DNA of 64,000 nucleotides, taken from Candidatus Jettenia caeni. GTDB lineage: Bacteria; Planctomycetota; Brocadiia; Brocadiales; Brocadiaceae. The translations under genes and the position numbers were made by a program. Under the pieces are notes generated by a model that saw nothing but the letters and a program-made list of their open reading frames with translations, did no database searches and was not told the DNA's origin. The stretch's first letter is position 1, and every line of letters begins with the position of its first letter. Shown here piece after piece: positions 1-9,647 of this stretch. Location: the NCBI GenBank assembly GCA_000296795.1, contig BAFH01000003.1:1841290-1905289 (forward strand). The letters are read 5' to 3'.

Positions 1-147
1 CATGGTCTCTGTTTCAGATTCTCCAGGAACAGTTTCCTTGTGTTTGTGCGGTTTTTCATTGGCATAAGAAAAACTACTTCCCCATACCATCACGCTAACA
101 GACAGAACCGCAGACGCAACTATTCCTACAAATTTTTTATTCAACAT
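1..147 (-). CDS. Small exported protein, cut by the window edge
   Basis: This is the first 49 codons of a gene that runs off the left end. It starts at ATG 147 behind a good ribosome site (AAAGGAG). The N-terminus is a classical signal peptide: MLNKK, then a hydrophobic stretch ending in SYAN, followed by a Lys/His/Glu-rich segment (EKPHKHKE). The same MLN(K/G)K(F/L)(V/I)GIVA opening recurs in the 40-codon gene at 2942-3064, so the two are paralogues. Function is not recognisable. The neighbourhood is rich in small exported YHS metal-binding proteins, so a YHS domain could lie beyond the edge, but none is visible. Confidence 0.6.
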   Translation of the reverse strand, partial: MLNKKFVGIVASAVLSVSVMVWGSSFSYANEKPHKHKETVPGESETETM

Positions 148-327
148 GCTCTCTTCTCCTTTCATAAAAAATTAAATATAAAATACCTTTCAGCAAAAAG
201 GTATCCTCAAGTCTCATACGAATATACTCTATGGCATATCGTAATTTGTCTCATCCCTCCTGTAAAGGCTTTTATTACAAAGAGTATCATATAAATACGT
301 ACTCGGATATGTTCTTAAAGTGTATGG

Positions 328-975
328 TTAGTAATGATTAACTTGGGCCTTTGCAGTCATGAGACCCCAAAGCCAGTTGATTTTGTATCTCTCAACTCTT
401 ACATTACGGTAACCAGTGCCTCGAAGTAAACGCTCACATGCACTAAGCCCATACATTTTGAAATGTGCACGATTAAACATACGAAGAAATAAATCACAAA
501 TACGACAGACAATATAATCATCGCACCAATCAGTAATTACGATTCTACCCTGAGGTTTAAGTACACGGGCGATCTCCAATAAACATGCTTCAGGCTTACG
601 TAAATAGTGAAAGGCGTTACAGGAGACTACTATATCGAAACTTTTTGAGCGGAAGGGCAAATGCTGTGCATTGCCAGTAACAAGATTGCATGTTTTGATT
701 TGCTTATTGCAAGCAACCTTGATCATTTCTTTGCTGAGATCTATCCCGATTAAATTAACTGAAGGATATTTTATGGAAATTGACCGGAGTAATGCACCTG
801 TACCACAGCCGATATCCAATACTGTATCAGTTGGTTTAATATCCAATCGCTTTAGTGTTTCTTGAAGGGTTGCGTTGATATAAAAGGCCCAATGCTTATC
901 ATATTGAGAAGCAAGATTGGCGTATTCATTAATGACAGCGTGCTCATTGTTTTGTGTATGGTTAATATTACCCAT
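328..975 (-). CDS. Class I SAM-dependent methyltransferase
   Basis: 215 residues. The SAM-binding motif I is clear (VLDIGCGTGALL, around residues 53-64), followed by an acidic motif (IGIDLSKEM) and the post-motif FDIVVSCNAFHYL with RVLKPQGRIVITDW, the pattern of Methyltransf_11/UbiE-like small-molecule or lipid methyltransferases. The C-terminal region (residues 150-215) is Arg- and Trp-rich and not diagnostic of substrate. It stands alone between a small exported protein and the YHS-phosphorylase, all on the minus strand. Substrate unknown; a quinone or lipid methylase is possible but unsupported. Confidence 0.8.
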   Translation of the reverse strand: MGNINHTQNNEHAVINEYANLASQYDKHWAFYINATLQETLKRLDIKPTDTVLDIGCGTGALLRSISIKYPSVNLIGIDLSKEMIKVACNKQIKTCNLVTGNAQHLPFRSKSFDIVVSCNAFHYLRKPEACLLEIARVLKPQGRIVITDWCDDYIVCRICDLFLRMFNRAHFKMYGLSACERLLRGTGYRNVRVERYKINWLWGLMTAKAQVNHY

Positions 976-1037
976 AATTGATCCGGAATACCGTTATGTA
1001 TTATAAAAAGGAAACTTTTAACTCATGAGGATTTTTC

Positions 1038-2876
1038 TTATATAAAATATGAATTCAAGACATATTGCTGAACCATCCTGTGGGTATTAAAAAATGAGGC
1101 ATTAATGGCAATGGAATGCTGCATGATGCCAATCCATTTATTTCGATTATGGTAGAATATAGGTACTATTATCGTTTCTAATTTTCTATATAGTTCCTCT
1201 GCATCTTTCTTACTATCGTATCCACTATCTATAGTCTCTGGTCCGATAGACCAACCGGTAACACCCTCAATATGACCCTCAATCCACCAACCATCCAAGA
1301 CGCTAAAACTCGGGACACCATTGTGCGTTGCCTTCATACCAGAAGTACCCGATGCCTCATTGGGCCTTTGAGGGGTATTTAGCCAGAGGTCTACTCCCGA
1401 AGTGAGCATTTTCCCCAGTTCCATATCATAATTTTCTAAATATATTATTTTTACTTTGTCTCTTAATCGATTTATATCTGAAAAAATTCTTTTAATCATT
1501 TCTTTCCCGGGCCAGTCTTGCGGGTGAGCTTTACCAGCAAAAACAATTTGAATTTTACCCATAGTATCTGAAATATCAATAAGCCTGTTAATATCAGAAA
1601 ATACCAAATCCGCTCTCTTATAGAGCGTTGCGCGCCTGGCAAATCCAATGGTAAAAGTATCGTAATGAAAACCTGCATTTTCTTCTTTATTTATATAATC
1701 AACGAGAATTCTCTTTGCTTTATCATGTGCTTGCCATATTTCTCTTTTAGGAATATTTAAGGCATATCTCAGACTAAAAGGATCATTTTTCCACCCTGGT
1801 ATATATTTGTCATAAAGCTCCTTAAAACTATCACATGTCCAGGTAACTGAATGCACGCCATTGGTTATGGAATCTATAGGATAGCCAGGAAACATCGATT
1901 TTGAGACATCACCATGTTTTTTTGCTACGCCATTGATATATTTACTTAGATTCAAGGCAAGCAAGGTCGTATTTAGCTTTTCTTCTCCGGCAAGCATCTT
2001 CAAGATATCAAGAGGTACCAATTCTCCCAAAACGCGATTTACTAAATCGTAAGAAAATTGATCATGTCCTGCCGGTACTGGTGTATGCGTAGTAAATACA
2101 CAAAGGTTTCTTACTGTTTCATAATCCCACAAAAACTCATTCTTTATTTTTTGTTCTTGTAATAATTCCAATGTTAATAGGCTGGCATGGCCTTCATTCA
2201 AGTGATACTTTCTTATTTCTGTATAACCTAAATTATGGAGCATACGTACTCCACCGACTCCGAGGATAATTTCCTGGGCAAACCTGTATCTTTGGTCTCC
2301 TCCGTACAGATAATCGTTAAGTCCTCTGTCGTATTCATTATTTTCTTTCAGGTCTGTATCCAAAAATACGATAGGTACAGAGTAGCCGGTTATGCCTAAA
2401 ATATTAAATTGCCAGGCCTGAATAACTACCGTTCTCTTCTCTATTTGTACGCTGACTTTATTAGGTAAGGGTTTTAAGAAGTCTTCGGGGTTCCATTGAA
2501 CAGGGATCTCTTGCTGGTTTCCCAAGATATCCAATTTCTGATAGAAATACCCCTTTTCGTATAAGAGAGTAACCGCTACCATAGGCACTTTCAAATCAGC
2601 GCAGGATCGTATAGTATCTCCTGCCAAAACTCCTAATCCTCCACTGTATGTCGGAATATGAGAGTTAATACCTATTTCCATGGAGAAATAAGCAATCTTT
2701 CTCTCTTTTTTTCCTTCTACGGCAGTGGTGATATACCTTTGGCCAGTGTAGTTTTCCGGGGATTTCTGGAATTCATTTCTGCAGAAATTTGAGCAAAAAT
2801 AAAATATATGGCCTTTGTATTCGTATTTGAGCTCTTCTTTTCCAACCATTCCGCAAACAGGGTCTTTGGTCATCAT
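1038..2876 (-). CDS. Alpha-glucan (glycogen) phosphorylase with an N-terminal YHS domain
   Basis: 612 residues. Residues 1-46 are a YHS metal-binding domain: TKDPVCGM, then [13 protein letters not shown] and FQKSPENY, with the usual Cys triad. From residue about 60 ([21 protein letters not shown]) the protein is a short-type alpha-glucan phosphorylase (TIGR02094 class), with [41 protein letters not shown] and the PLP-lysine signature [10 protein letters not shown] near residue 500. It should release glucose-1-phosphate from stored alpha-1,4-glucan in the cytoplasm. The paralogue at 40517-42214 begins directly at the IAYFSMEIG segment and has no YHS domain, so the domain is an addition here. 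The ATG is doubled (MM) and the Shine-Dalgarno is weak (AAAGGTAAC). Confidence 0.9.
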   Translation of the reverse strand: MMTKDPVCGMVGKEELKYEYKGHIFYFCSNFCRNEFQKSPENYTGQRYITTAVEGKKERKIAYFSMEIGINSHIPTYSGGLGVLAGDTIRSCADLKVPMVAVTLLYEKGYFYQKLDILGNQQEIPVQWNPEDFLKPLPNKVSVQIEKRTVVIQAWQFNILGITGYSVPIVFLDTDLKENNEYDRGLNDYLYGGDQRYRFAQEIILGVGGVRMLHNLGYTEIRKYHLNEGHASLLTLELLQEQKIKNEFLWDYETVRNLCVFTTHTPVPAGHDQFSYDLVNRVLGELVPLDILKMLAGEEKLNTTLLALNLSKYINGVAKKHGDVSKSMFPGYPIDSITNGVHSVTWTCDSFKELYDKYIPGWKNDPFSLRYALNIPKREIWQAHDKAKRILVDYINKEENAGFHYDTFTIGFARRATLYKRADLVFSDINRLIDISDTMGKIQIVFAGKAHPQDWPGKEMIKRIFSDINRLRDKVKIIYLENYDMELGKMLTSGVDLWLNTPQRPNEASGTSGMKATHNGVPSFSVLDGWWIEGHIEGVTGWSIGPETIDSGYDSKKDAEELYRKLETIIVPIFYHNRNKWIGIMQHSIAINASFFNTHRMVQQYVLNSYFI

Positions 2877-2941
2877 TTGTTACCTTTTTGAGACAAAATG
2901 ATACGAAGAAGCCTGGGATAAATCTTGAAAACACATTGGGG

Positions 2942-3064
2942 CTATCGCACAATGCCCCAATGTGTTTTCTTTACTTTGTCCATCATCAAAGCTGCTTCCC
3001 CAATCATCACACTAATAGATATAACCGCAAACGCAACTATTCCAATAAGTTTCCCATTCAACAT
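2942..3064 (-). CDS. 40-residue membrane or exported mini-protein
   Basis: A short gene starting at ATG 3064 behind AAAGGAG. The product is MLNGKLIGIVAFAVISISVM followed by IGEAALMMDKVKKTHWGIVR. The first 25 residues form one hydrophobic helix or signal peptide and match the N-terminus of the protein at 1-147 at most positions. After the helix only about 17 residues remain, so it may be a truncated paralogue. It lies between the P-type cation ATPase and the YHS-phosphorylase on the same strand. Function unknown. Confidence 0.45.
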   Translation of the reverse strand: MLNGKLIGIVAFAVISISVMIGEAALMMDKVKKTHWGIVR

Positions 3065-3162
3065 ATTACTATTCTCCTTTGTATCATAAAAAGTTTTAAA
3101 CACAGGTTAACGTTACAGGTATGATTGCAATAAAAATTATTTTTCTCTTATGACAGAGTAAG

Positions 3163-5940
3163 CTATCTCTTCCTTAAAAAACATTTTATTATTTCCATAA
3201 CAAAAAAAGTAAGAGAAGAAAATCCAAAGACGATAATCCAATCCTGCAATCCTAAAGGCGTTACTTTAAAGATGCCTTCAGAGTAAGGGATATAGACAAT
3301 GGCTACCTGCATAGCTAAGGAAAGCCCCGTTGCCAATAAAAGTTTTTTATTAGTAAAAGGGCCAATCTGAAATAGTGAATGTTTTGCATTTCTGCAGTTA
3401 AAGGAATGAAATAATTGAGAGATTACCATCACACAGAAAGCAACTGTTCTTGACCGGTCGAGATCGCTTTTTAATGTGCCGCCTAAACAGCAGGGTATTA
3501 ATTCATTCTTGAACCAATAATAGAGATAGCCAGGCTCTACACTACTGGTGTAGTATAGAATATATAAATAAGCAAAAATAGTGCTGAATGCTATAAGAAA
3601 ACCTTGAAATAGTATCAATTTTCCCAAACTTCTATCTATAATTTGTTCTGTTGATCTTCTGGCGGGTCTGTTCATGATGTTAGGATCTACCGTATCAACA
3701 CCTAACGCCAGTGCGGGTAATCCATCTGTCGCAATGTTGATCCATAGTATTTGTATTGGAAATAAAGGAATGGGAAGATTGAATATTGAGGCAAAGAGCA
3801 TGGTTAAAATCTCACCTGCGTTACACGAAAGCAGGTAGTGAATAGATTTTCGGATATTATCATAAATACCCCGTCCTTCTTCAACGGCTGCAACAATGGA
3901 TGCAAAGTTGTCATCCGTTATAACCATATCAGAGGCCTCTTTGGTAACATCGGTACCGGTAATGCCCATCGATATGCCGATGTTCGCTTCTTTAATGGCC
4001 GGGGCATCATTTACCCCATCGCCTGTCATTGCCACAACTTGATTGTGTTTCTTCCATGCCTTCACAATTCGAAGTTTATGTTCAGCAGAAACCCGCGCAT
4101 ATACCCCTATCTTTGGCGCCTCTTTTTCCAGATCGTCATCGGAAAGCTTATCCAACTCCATTCCATCGATGGCCATAAAATTTTTCTTAAGTAATCCCAA
4201 CTCTTCACCAATTGCCTTAGCCGTGTTTTTATGATCTCCCGTAATCATAACCGTTCTTATACAAGCCTTATTGCAGACAGCAACGGCATCTTTTACTTCA
4301 GGTCTGGGTGGGTCAATCATTGCCAATAATCCTGTAAATACCATATCCTTTTCTACAGCATCAGAGATTGGATTTGCAATGTTGTGGCCGGGTGATTTGA
4401 ACGCCACACCGAGAACGCGCAATGCTGCTTCTGCCATCTCACAGGTTGCATTTAAGACGGTCTTGATATCATCCTTCGTTAAATCCCTTATTCCTCCATC
4501 CGTATATATTTTTGTACAATCCTTTAAAATAACATCTGGTGCACCTTTCTCATAAACGAGTAGGGTAGAATCGGGTGTTTTTCTGATTGTGGACATCTTC
4601 TTTCGTTCGGAATCAAAAGGAATTTCTGAGACAAGTAGATAATCTTTTTCAAAATTTTCTTTACAGACGTTTACTTTAGCAGCGGCAGTCAATAGAGCTC
4701 CTTCTGTAGGGTCTCCAATGACCTTCCAGGTAGTATCTTCTCTTTTCAGGTATGCATTATTACACAGTACACCGATTTCTAAAGTCTTTCTGAGTGCTTG
4801 CCGGTCAATTTCTGAAAGGGGTATGCCATTATGAGTGAAGTCTCCTTCAGGGGTATAGCCGGTTCCTGAAACATCGATCATTTTGTTATTGGCAAATATT
4901 TTTTTAACGGTCATTTCATTTTGAGTTAAAGTACCTGTCTTATCTGAGCAGATTACCGTAGTACTTCCCAGCGTTTCTACGGCTGGCAACTTTCGAATCA
5001 GTACATGTCTCTTTACCATACGCTGCACACCTAATGCCAGGGCAATCGTTACTATGGCTGGTAATCCTTCTGGAATAGCAGCAACAGCAAGGCTCACCGA
5101 TATAAGGAATGCCTCTAATATCGGATCTTTTCTCCATATCTCTAAAAGGAAAACGATTACCACGATTCCAAGACACAGATAAACCAGCTTTTTTCCAAAG
5201 GCTTCAAGTCTGCGCTGAAGGGGGGTTTCCTCTTTTCCTGCCGCCTGGATAAGACCCGCAATCTTACCCAGTTCTGTTTGCATGCCTGTTGATACGATGA
5301 CACAGGTACCTTTGCCGCTCGTTACCGAGGTGCCCATGAAGACCATATTCTTCCTGTCTCCAATAGGTAAAGATGGATTGTGAAGCGGTTCTACCGATTT
5401 GTTAATGGATGTTGATTCCCCCGTAAGTGATGCCTCCTGAGTTCTCAAGCCAAAGGAAATACAGAGTCTGCCATCGGCAGGGACATAATCCCCGGCTTCG
5501 AGTAAAACGATATCTCCCGGTACAATATCCCGGGAAGGAATTGATGATACTTCGCCATTCCGCAGAACCTTTGAAAAAGGGGCTGACATTTTCTGTAAGG
5601 CTTCAAGAGACCTCTCGGCACGGTATTCCTGGATAAATCCAATAATAGCATTAATGATAACAATGGCAATAATAGCTAATGCATCGATCCATTCCTTCAT
5701 AACCCCTGAGGTAATGGCAGCCGCAATCAATATCCATACAATAAAGTTATTAAACTGTCCGAAAAAGATTAATAGGGGGGATACACGTTCTTTTTCCTCT
5801 AATTGATTGTGTCCGTATTTCTTGAGCCTGTTCTCTGCCTCAGCGTGAGTAATTCCCGTATTGATATCGGCATTGAGGCTCGCTATTACTTCATTAGCCT
5901 CCATGGTATGCCAGGATGTTTTGAGCATTTTTTCAATCAT
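3163..5940 (-). CDS. P2-type cation-transporting ATPase (Ca2+-ATPase-like)
   Basis: About 925 residues from ATG 5940, which has AGAAGG seven bases upstream; a TTG 18 bases earlier is less likely. All catalytic motifs are present: TGES in the A domain, PEGLPAIV in TM4, the phosphorylation site [28 protein letters not shown], and C-terminal helices with [13 protein letters not shown]. This order and the N-terminal cation-ATPase domain ([19 protein letters not shown]) match SERCA/PMR1-like bacterial P2A pumps. It probably exports Ca2+ (or Mn2+). The last 150 residues include a Cys-containing loop ([20 protein letters not shown]) between helices. It follows the mini-protein 2942-3064 in reading direction but is probably its own transcription unit. 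Ion specificity is inferred from family only. Confidence 0.88.
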   Translation of the reverse strand: MIEKMLKTSWHTMEANEVIASLNADINTGITHAEAENRLKKYGHNQLEEKERVSPLLIFFGQFNNFIVWILIAAAITSGVMKEWIDALAIIAIVIINAIIGFIQEYRAERSLEALQKMSAPFSKVLRNGEVSSIPSRDIVPGDIVLLEAGDYVPADGRLCISFGLRTQEASLTGESTSINKSVEPLHNPSLPIGDRKNMVFMGTSVTSGKGTCVIVSTGMQTELGKIAGLIQAAGKEETPLQRRLEAFGKKLVYLCLGIVVIVFLLEIWRKDPILEAFLISVSLAVAAIPEGLPAIVTIALALGVQRMVKRHVLIRKLPAVETLGSTTVICSDKTGTLTQNEMTVKKIFANNKMIDVSGTGYTPEGDFTHNGIPLSEIDRQALRKTLEIGVLCNNAYLKREDTTWKVIGDPTEGALLTAAAKVNVCKENFEKDYLLVSEIPFDSERKKMSTIRKTPDSTLLVYEKGAPDVILKDCTKIYTDGGIRDLTKDDIKTVLNATCEMAEAALRVLGVAFKSPGHNIANPISDAVEKDMVFTGLLAMIDPPRPEVKDAVAVCNKACIRTVMITGDHKNTAKAIGEELGLLKKNFMAIDGMELDKLSDDDLEKEAPKIGVYARVSAEHKLRIVKAWKKHNQVVAMTGDGVNDAPAIKEANIGISMGITGTDVTKEASDMVITDDNFASIVAAVEEGRGIYDNIRKSIHYLLSCNAGEILTMLFASIFNLPIPLFPIQILWINIATDGLPALALGVDTVDPNIMNRPARRSTEQIIDRSLGKLILFQGFLIAFSTIFAYLYILYYTSSVEPGYLYYWFKNELIPCCLGGTLKSDLDRSRTVAFCVMVISQLFHSFNCRNAKHSLFQIGPFTNKKLLLATGLSLAMQVAIVYIPYSEGIFKVTPLGLQDWIIVFGFSSLTFFVMEIIKCFLRKR

Positions 5941-6118
5941 AGGATTACCTTCTCTCAAACAAAATTAAAATTTTGATGCAGCGGTAGGATCTAACCCCCT
6001 GTTTGCAACCCATGTTCATTTGCAATAATCTTGTGCATTGTCAATCGTCGTCGGGAGACGGCTCCTACCAAGCGATTCTCTTTGTGACTTTGTGTCTTTG
6101 TGGCCTGAAGAGTTGCCA

Positions 6119-7180
6119 TCAATCAAAAACACTATAGTTCAGACCCTGTCTGTGGCTCATACAAGGGTGATTCTCAAGTGCCTCATAATCATGGGAACAT
6201 TGCTGACTATCGAAATACGAGTTTCTTAAGCATACTTCAAGAGGTGTTTCCACCACATTATACTTACTGGAGGGCAGCAGGGCACAGGACTCTATGTAAC
6301 CTTCCGGATTGATATGAATAAATCCTTTTCCTGCCTCCCGACAATTATCCATAAGCTCCTCATCTCCAGGGAAGTGAATCAAATAAGTGTTTGATCTTTC
6401 CTTCAGTTTTAAAAACCATTGCCGAAATGAGTCTCTTTGAGCAGATGATAAGCATAAGCTCAAATTCGGTGTTCTCCCTGTTGGGATGTATTCTATAAAA
6501 CATCCTAGCCGGGCGCCGTAGGGGTGCTTTTCTCCAAAAATCTCTTCTTTTTGAAGTTGTTCCACATTCTCCGAAGTAACCGTAATAGAAAACCCATACA
6601 GTATCTTGTTCCTTTGGAGATTATCAAAGGCGTTGATAACTTTATTGTATACTCCGGTACCGCGCCTCTTGTCCGTATCCTCCAAACCACCTTCGAGGCT
6701 AATTACCGGGATTATATGGGGTAAACAAGCTAGCTTTTCAGCAACATCATCGGATACCATAGTCCCATTGGTTATCAGGATAAAAATACTATCACCATGT
6801 CGGCTTAAGATATTTAGTAGGTCTGGATATAACATGGATTCTCCACCGGTAAGGACAAAAAAGAAACAACCTAACGAGCTAGCTTGTCTTAGAATACTCT
6901 CCAATACTTTCGAGGGTAAAACCTTTTTCTCATCATATACCCGTGCATAACAATGGTCGCAAGCAAGATTGCAATCGGAAGTAAGGCTTAAAACAAAGGA
7001 ATGAGGAATGGGATAATCAATTCGATTTTGCAAACGAATACTAGATTTATATTTCTTCCATACCTTTCCAAATAAACTCAAGGCCATCCAAAGGTGTCTT
7101 GGTGAGGACAATACCCAGGGTAAAAATGCCTTTCTGAAGATACGGAGATTATATTTGAATCTATCATGAGATACATGCAT
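6119..7180 (-). CDS. Radical SAM protein with C-terminal Cys cluster (SPASM-like)
   Basis: 353 residues. The [4Fe-4S] motif CNLACDHCY lies near residue 70, preceded by FVLSLTSD and followed by the GGE-type motif VLTGGESMLYPDLL and by TNGTMVSDDVA, as in peptide- or protein-modifying radical SAM enzymes. The C-terminal third holds Cys residues (NCREAGKGF, ESCALL, CSHDY, PCMSHRQ) arranged like an abbreviated SPASM auxiliary cluster domain. The gene sits immediately after a single-domain response regulator and an FHA-protease on the same strand, which suggests a modification or signalling task, but no precursor peptide gene is evident nearby. Substrate unknown. Confidence 0.8.
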   Translation of the reverse strand: MHVSHDRFKYNLRIFRKAFLPWVLSSPRHLWMALSLFGKVWKKYKSSIRLQNRIDYPIPHSFVLSLTSDCNLACDHCYARVYDEKKVLPSKVLESILRQASSLGCFFFVLTGGESMLYPDLLNILSRHGDSIFILITNGTMVSDDVAEKLACLPHIIPVISLEGGLEDTDKRRGTGVYNKVINAFDNLQRNKILYGFSITVTSENVEQLQKEEIFGEKHPYGARLGCFIEYIPTGRTPNLSLCLSSAQRDSFRQWFLKLKERSNTYLIHFPGDEELMDNCREAGKGFIHINPEGYIESCALLPSSKYNVVETPLEVCLRNSYFDSQQCSHDYEALENHPCMSHRQGLNYSVFD

Positions 7181-7241
7181 TATACTTTACCTCTATAAAT
7201 CTTTAAAAAATTTCCTTTGTTAAATTACGCCATAAGTAGTA

Positions 7242-7619
7242 TTAGAGAGATCCGTCTGATTTTTCGATTTTACCTATTAATTTCTTTATTGTATCCTTCA
7301 ATTCATTCAAATTCGAGGACTTAATAATATAAGCGTTAGCTAACCACGACATAAAATTATCTTTGTAACCGCTATAAGCCGTATTGATAATAATTGGTAT
7401 CTTTCTGCGTTGACTTAAGATACTACTCATTGCTTCGATACCATTCATATTAGGTATAAAGAGATCCATTATAATAAGGTCCGGAGTCTGTTCTTTTACC
7501 TTCTTTACCGCTTCAAGACCATCCATTGCCGTAACAACATGATAGCCTTCTAATGATAGTTCTTGCTCATAAAGTAAAAGCTGATTTTTATCATCGTCAA
7601 CGATAAGGATAGTCTTCAT
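7242..7619 (-). CDS. Single-domain response regulator (CheY-like receiver)
   Basis: 125 residues, the length of one receiver domain. The acidic pocket (IVDDDKNQ), the phosphorylatable Asp in IIMDLFIPNMNG, the conserved Thr in INTAYSG and the Lys in AYIIKSSN are all in place. There is no output domain, so it probably acts by protein contact or as a phosphate shuttle. No histidine kinase gene is adjacent. It lies 38 bases downstream of the FHA-protease gene and 61 bases upstream of the radical SAM gene; the three probably form one transcription unit. Confidence 0.85.
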   Translation of the reverse strand: MKTILIVDDDKNQLLLYEQELSLEGYHVVTAMDGLEAVKKVKEQTPDLIIMDLFIPNMNGIEAMSSILSQRRKIPIIINTAYSGYKDNFMSWLANAYIIKSSNLNELKDTIKKLIGKIEKSDGSL

Positions 7620-7657
7620 GGTTTGCCTTCTTTATAAAATTCAGGATATTAAGATTA

Positions 7658-9013
7658 TTATCGATGCGAGACTTGCTCTATTAATTCGATACCATAGCTA
7701 ATAGGGACGCCAAAATTGGAACCACGGAATCCGGGAAAAGTAGCATAGTTAATCCCGATCACCTTCTCTTTATTATTAAAGATAGGACCTCCGCTACCAC
7801 CTGAGGTTGTTTCAGCATCATAGACCATCCTGTTATACATAATATCGCTTAATTGACCATGTGTAGAAAGTGGCCTTATCAGTCCCCAATTTGAGAGTTC
7901 TTGTACTAATGGGATAAATGGCAGATGAGCAAATTGGTTAACAATTTCAGGATCAGTCTTTGCAAAAATAGCTCCTACACCAGCAGGATATCCCAACAAT
8001 AACATAGGCTCACCAATTACCGCACCTTTCCCCGTGTAATCTAATTCGAGAGTGGGAATTTTTTCTCCGCGCATATCAATACGCAACAAAGCTATATCTA
8101 CATCATCAGAAATCTTTTCTGTCTTTAGGTCAAAAGGCTCTTTAATGCCAGGGAAAAATGCCTTAAATACATCAAATCTCGGCTTAAGATTTGGTTCGAT
8201 ATGAATATATGGTATCATCTTCAGTGCCCACCATGGTTCGGCAATATGCCGATTGGTGAGGATTAGACCATCCTTGCTGACTAAGAACCCCGTACCAGTG
8301 TATTCATTGAACCCTTTCATCCCCTCCATGCGCATTGTCATGACAGGTTCATTCGTTTCCTCGTCATAAAAATAAAATGACCCTTGAATGAAACAAACTC
8401 CGCCACTGTAATTCTTAAGGATATTTTCAGCAACCGACCTCTCCAATTCGAGAACACTTACCCTTTCTGTCGTTTTAGACAATTTGACATATTGTCCATG
8501 GAGGTATAGTGCCAGACTTCCCACTATGATAAAAAGTATCGTAAAAAGATAGATTTTAAAAGTATGCGAGGATTGAGTAAAAGATTCCCATAAAAGTTGT
8601 TTCAGAAAAATCGTTGCGGAAATATGCCCTCTTTTTTGGGAAGTTTGCGCTATCCCCAAAGAATCTTCCAATATCTCTGCCCAGGGCTTATGTACGTCAG
8701 CCTTGCCCGCTTTAATCCGGAACCGTACCTTGGGTCCACCAGCACCGAACTCGATTAAATCGCCGTCTTTCAGTGTAATCTCGGTGACGACTCTATTATT
8801 TACTAACGTCCCCTTGGCACTTCCTTTATCCTTTAATACATAATCACAGTTACTGAGGAGAATCTCGGCGTGATGTTTAGATGTGTTTTCATCTAGTATT
8901 GGATCAAAACAAAGGTCATTCGAGGTATCAGTACCAATAGATATTTTATGAGAAGCGAATAGTTCCGTATTTCCCCGGCGGCTACCTGACAAATGGACAA
9001 AAATGGCCTTCAT
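7658..9013 (-). CDS. FHA-domain membrane-anchored trypsin-like serine protease
   Basis: 451 residues. Residues 1-105 form an FHA phosphothreonine-binding domain (GSRRGNTELF, ISIGTDTSNDL, SKHHAEI, DKGSAKGTLVNNRVV, GDLIEFG). A single transmembrane helix follows near residues 150-172 (IYLFTILFIIVGSLALYL). The remainder is an S1/DegP-like protease with the His in LTNRHIAEP, the Asp in DDVDIALLRI and the Ser in TTSGGSGGPIFN, so the triad is complete. The FHA domain should face the cytoplasm and the protease the other side. It leads a small unit with the response regulator and the radical SAM gene, consistent with a phospho-dependent signalling role. No PDZ domain is visible. Confidence 0.85.
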   Translation of the reverse strand: MKAIFVHLSGSRRGNTELFASHKISIGTDTSNDLCFDPILDENTSKHHAEILLSNCDYVLKDKGSAKGTLVNNRVVTEITLKDGDLIEFGAGGPKVRFRIKAGKADVHKPWAEILEDSLGIAQTSQKRGHISATIFLKQLLWESFTQSSHTFKIYLFTILFIIVGSLALYLHGQYVKLSKTTERVSVLELERSVAENILKNYSGGVCFIQGSFYFYDEETNEPVMTMRMEGMKGFNEYTGTGFLVSKDGLILTNRHIAEPWWALKMIPYIHIEPNLKPRFDVFKAFFPGIKEPFDLKTEKISDDVDIALLRIDMRGEKIPTLELDYTGKGAVIGEPMLLLGYPAGVGAIFAKTDPEIVNQFAHLPFIPLVQELSNWGLIRPLSTHGQLSDIMYNRMVYDAETTSGGSGGPIFNNKEKVIGINYATFPGFRGSNFGVPISYGIELIEQVSHR

Positions 9014-9089
9014 CGGTTATTTCTTTATCGTAACAGATAAACGCAAAATTTATAACTACACAAAATGACATGGTAATAATTTAGCATTG

Positions 9090-9422
9090 TTATCTCTTAA
9101 GTAGACCTTCTAAAAAGGATGACGGGCTTTTCTTAAAGGCCGTTTTACAGTTTTCCGAGCAGAAGTAGTACGTTGTGCCTTTATAGTTCTCAGTGGGTGC
9201 CTTTTTGATATCGCTGATGACCATACCACACACGGGATCTATTACAACCTCAGTTTTTTCGACCTTTTCCTTATCTTTTGCCTGAGCAGCATGTCCACTT
9301 GATTCATGATTACTCTGTTTACTTTCTTCACTGTATGCCCATATAATATTATTTGTATAAGTACTACTTAAGCCTACGGTAATACTGGCTAAAAAAACTA
9401 TACGTAAAATAGTACTGTACAT
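9090..9422 (-). CDS. Exported YHS-domain protein
   Basis: 110 residues, start ATG 9422 behind GAAGGAGG. Residues 1-30 are a signal peptide (YSTILRIVFLASITVGLSS), then a charged linker (SEESKQSNHESSGHA), then a YHS domain from residue 62: DPVCGMVISDIKKAP, KGTTYYFCSENC, FKKSPSSFLEG. YHS domains bind copper or other soft metals through the CGM and CxxxC cysteines. It is closely related to 11054-11401 in length and order, and the IS element at 9648-10986 lies between the two. A periplasmic or anammoxosome-lumen copper-binding role is inferred. Confidence 0.8.
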   Translation of the reverse strand: MYSTILRIVFLASITVGLSSTYTNNIIWAYSEESKQSNHESSGHAAQAKDKEKVEKTEVVIDPVCGMVISDIKKAPTENYKGTTYYFCSENCKTAFKKSPSSFLEGLLKR

Positions 9423-9465
9423 GGTATGACCTCCTTCTCTTTGATTTTATCGGAAAATAAGCATA

Positions 9466-9609
9466 TTAATGCCCACATCCTCCACCATGGCCGTGTTGTG
9501 GTGAATCATTCGTAGTGTCTTTTTTAGATGGTCCCGAACAACTCATATAGATACCACTTAAAACAACAACAATGAAGAGTATCAAAACTTTACGTAAAAC
9601 ACAATTCAT
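9466..9609 (-). CDS. 47-residue putative lipoprotein with a His/Gly-rich tail
   Basis: Start ATG 9609 behind AAAGGAG. The product begins MNCVLRKVLILFIVVVLSG and reaches a lipobox-like IYMSC at residue 24, then a short polar part ending QHGHGGGCGH. The opening resembles the signal peptides of the adjacent YHS proteins (LRKV / LRTV). The tail, with three His and one Cys, is a plausible metal ligand set. It sits 43 bases upstream of the YHS gene 9090-9422, probably co-transcribed. The IS element ends 38 bases upstream of its start codon, so its original promoter has probably been displaced. Confidence 0.55.
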   Translation of the reverse strand: MNCVLRKVLILFIVVVLSGIYMSCSGPSKKDTTNDSPQHGHGGGCGH

Positions 9610-9647
9610 GAAATCTCCTTTCTATTTTTATGCCATTTATTATAACA

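Noticed and set aside
40-294. Plus-strand open frame at the left edge (and the similar one at 2888-3124)
   Set aside because: Both are antisense to the small exported proteins at 1-147 and 2942-3064, which have ribosome sites and signal peptides; the resemblance of the plus-strand frames simply mirrors that paralogy.
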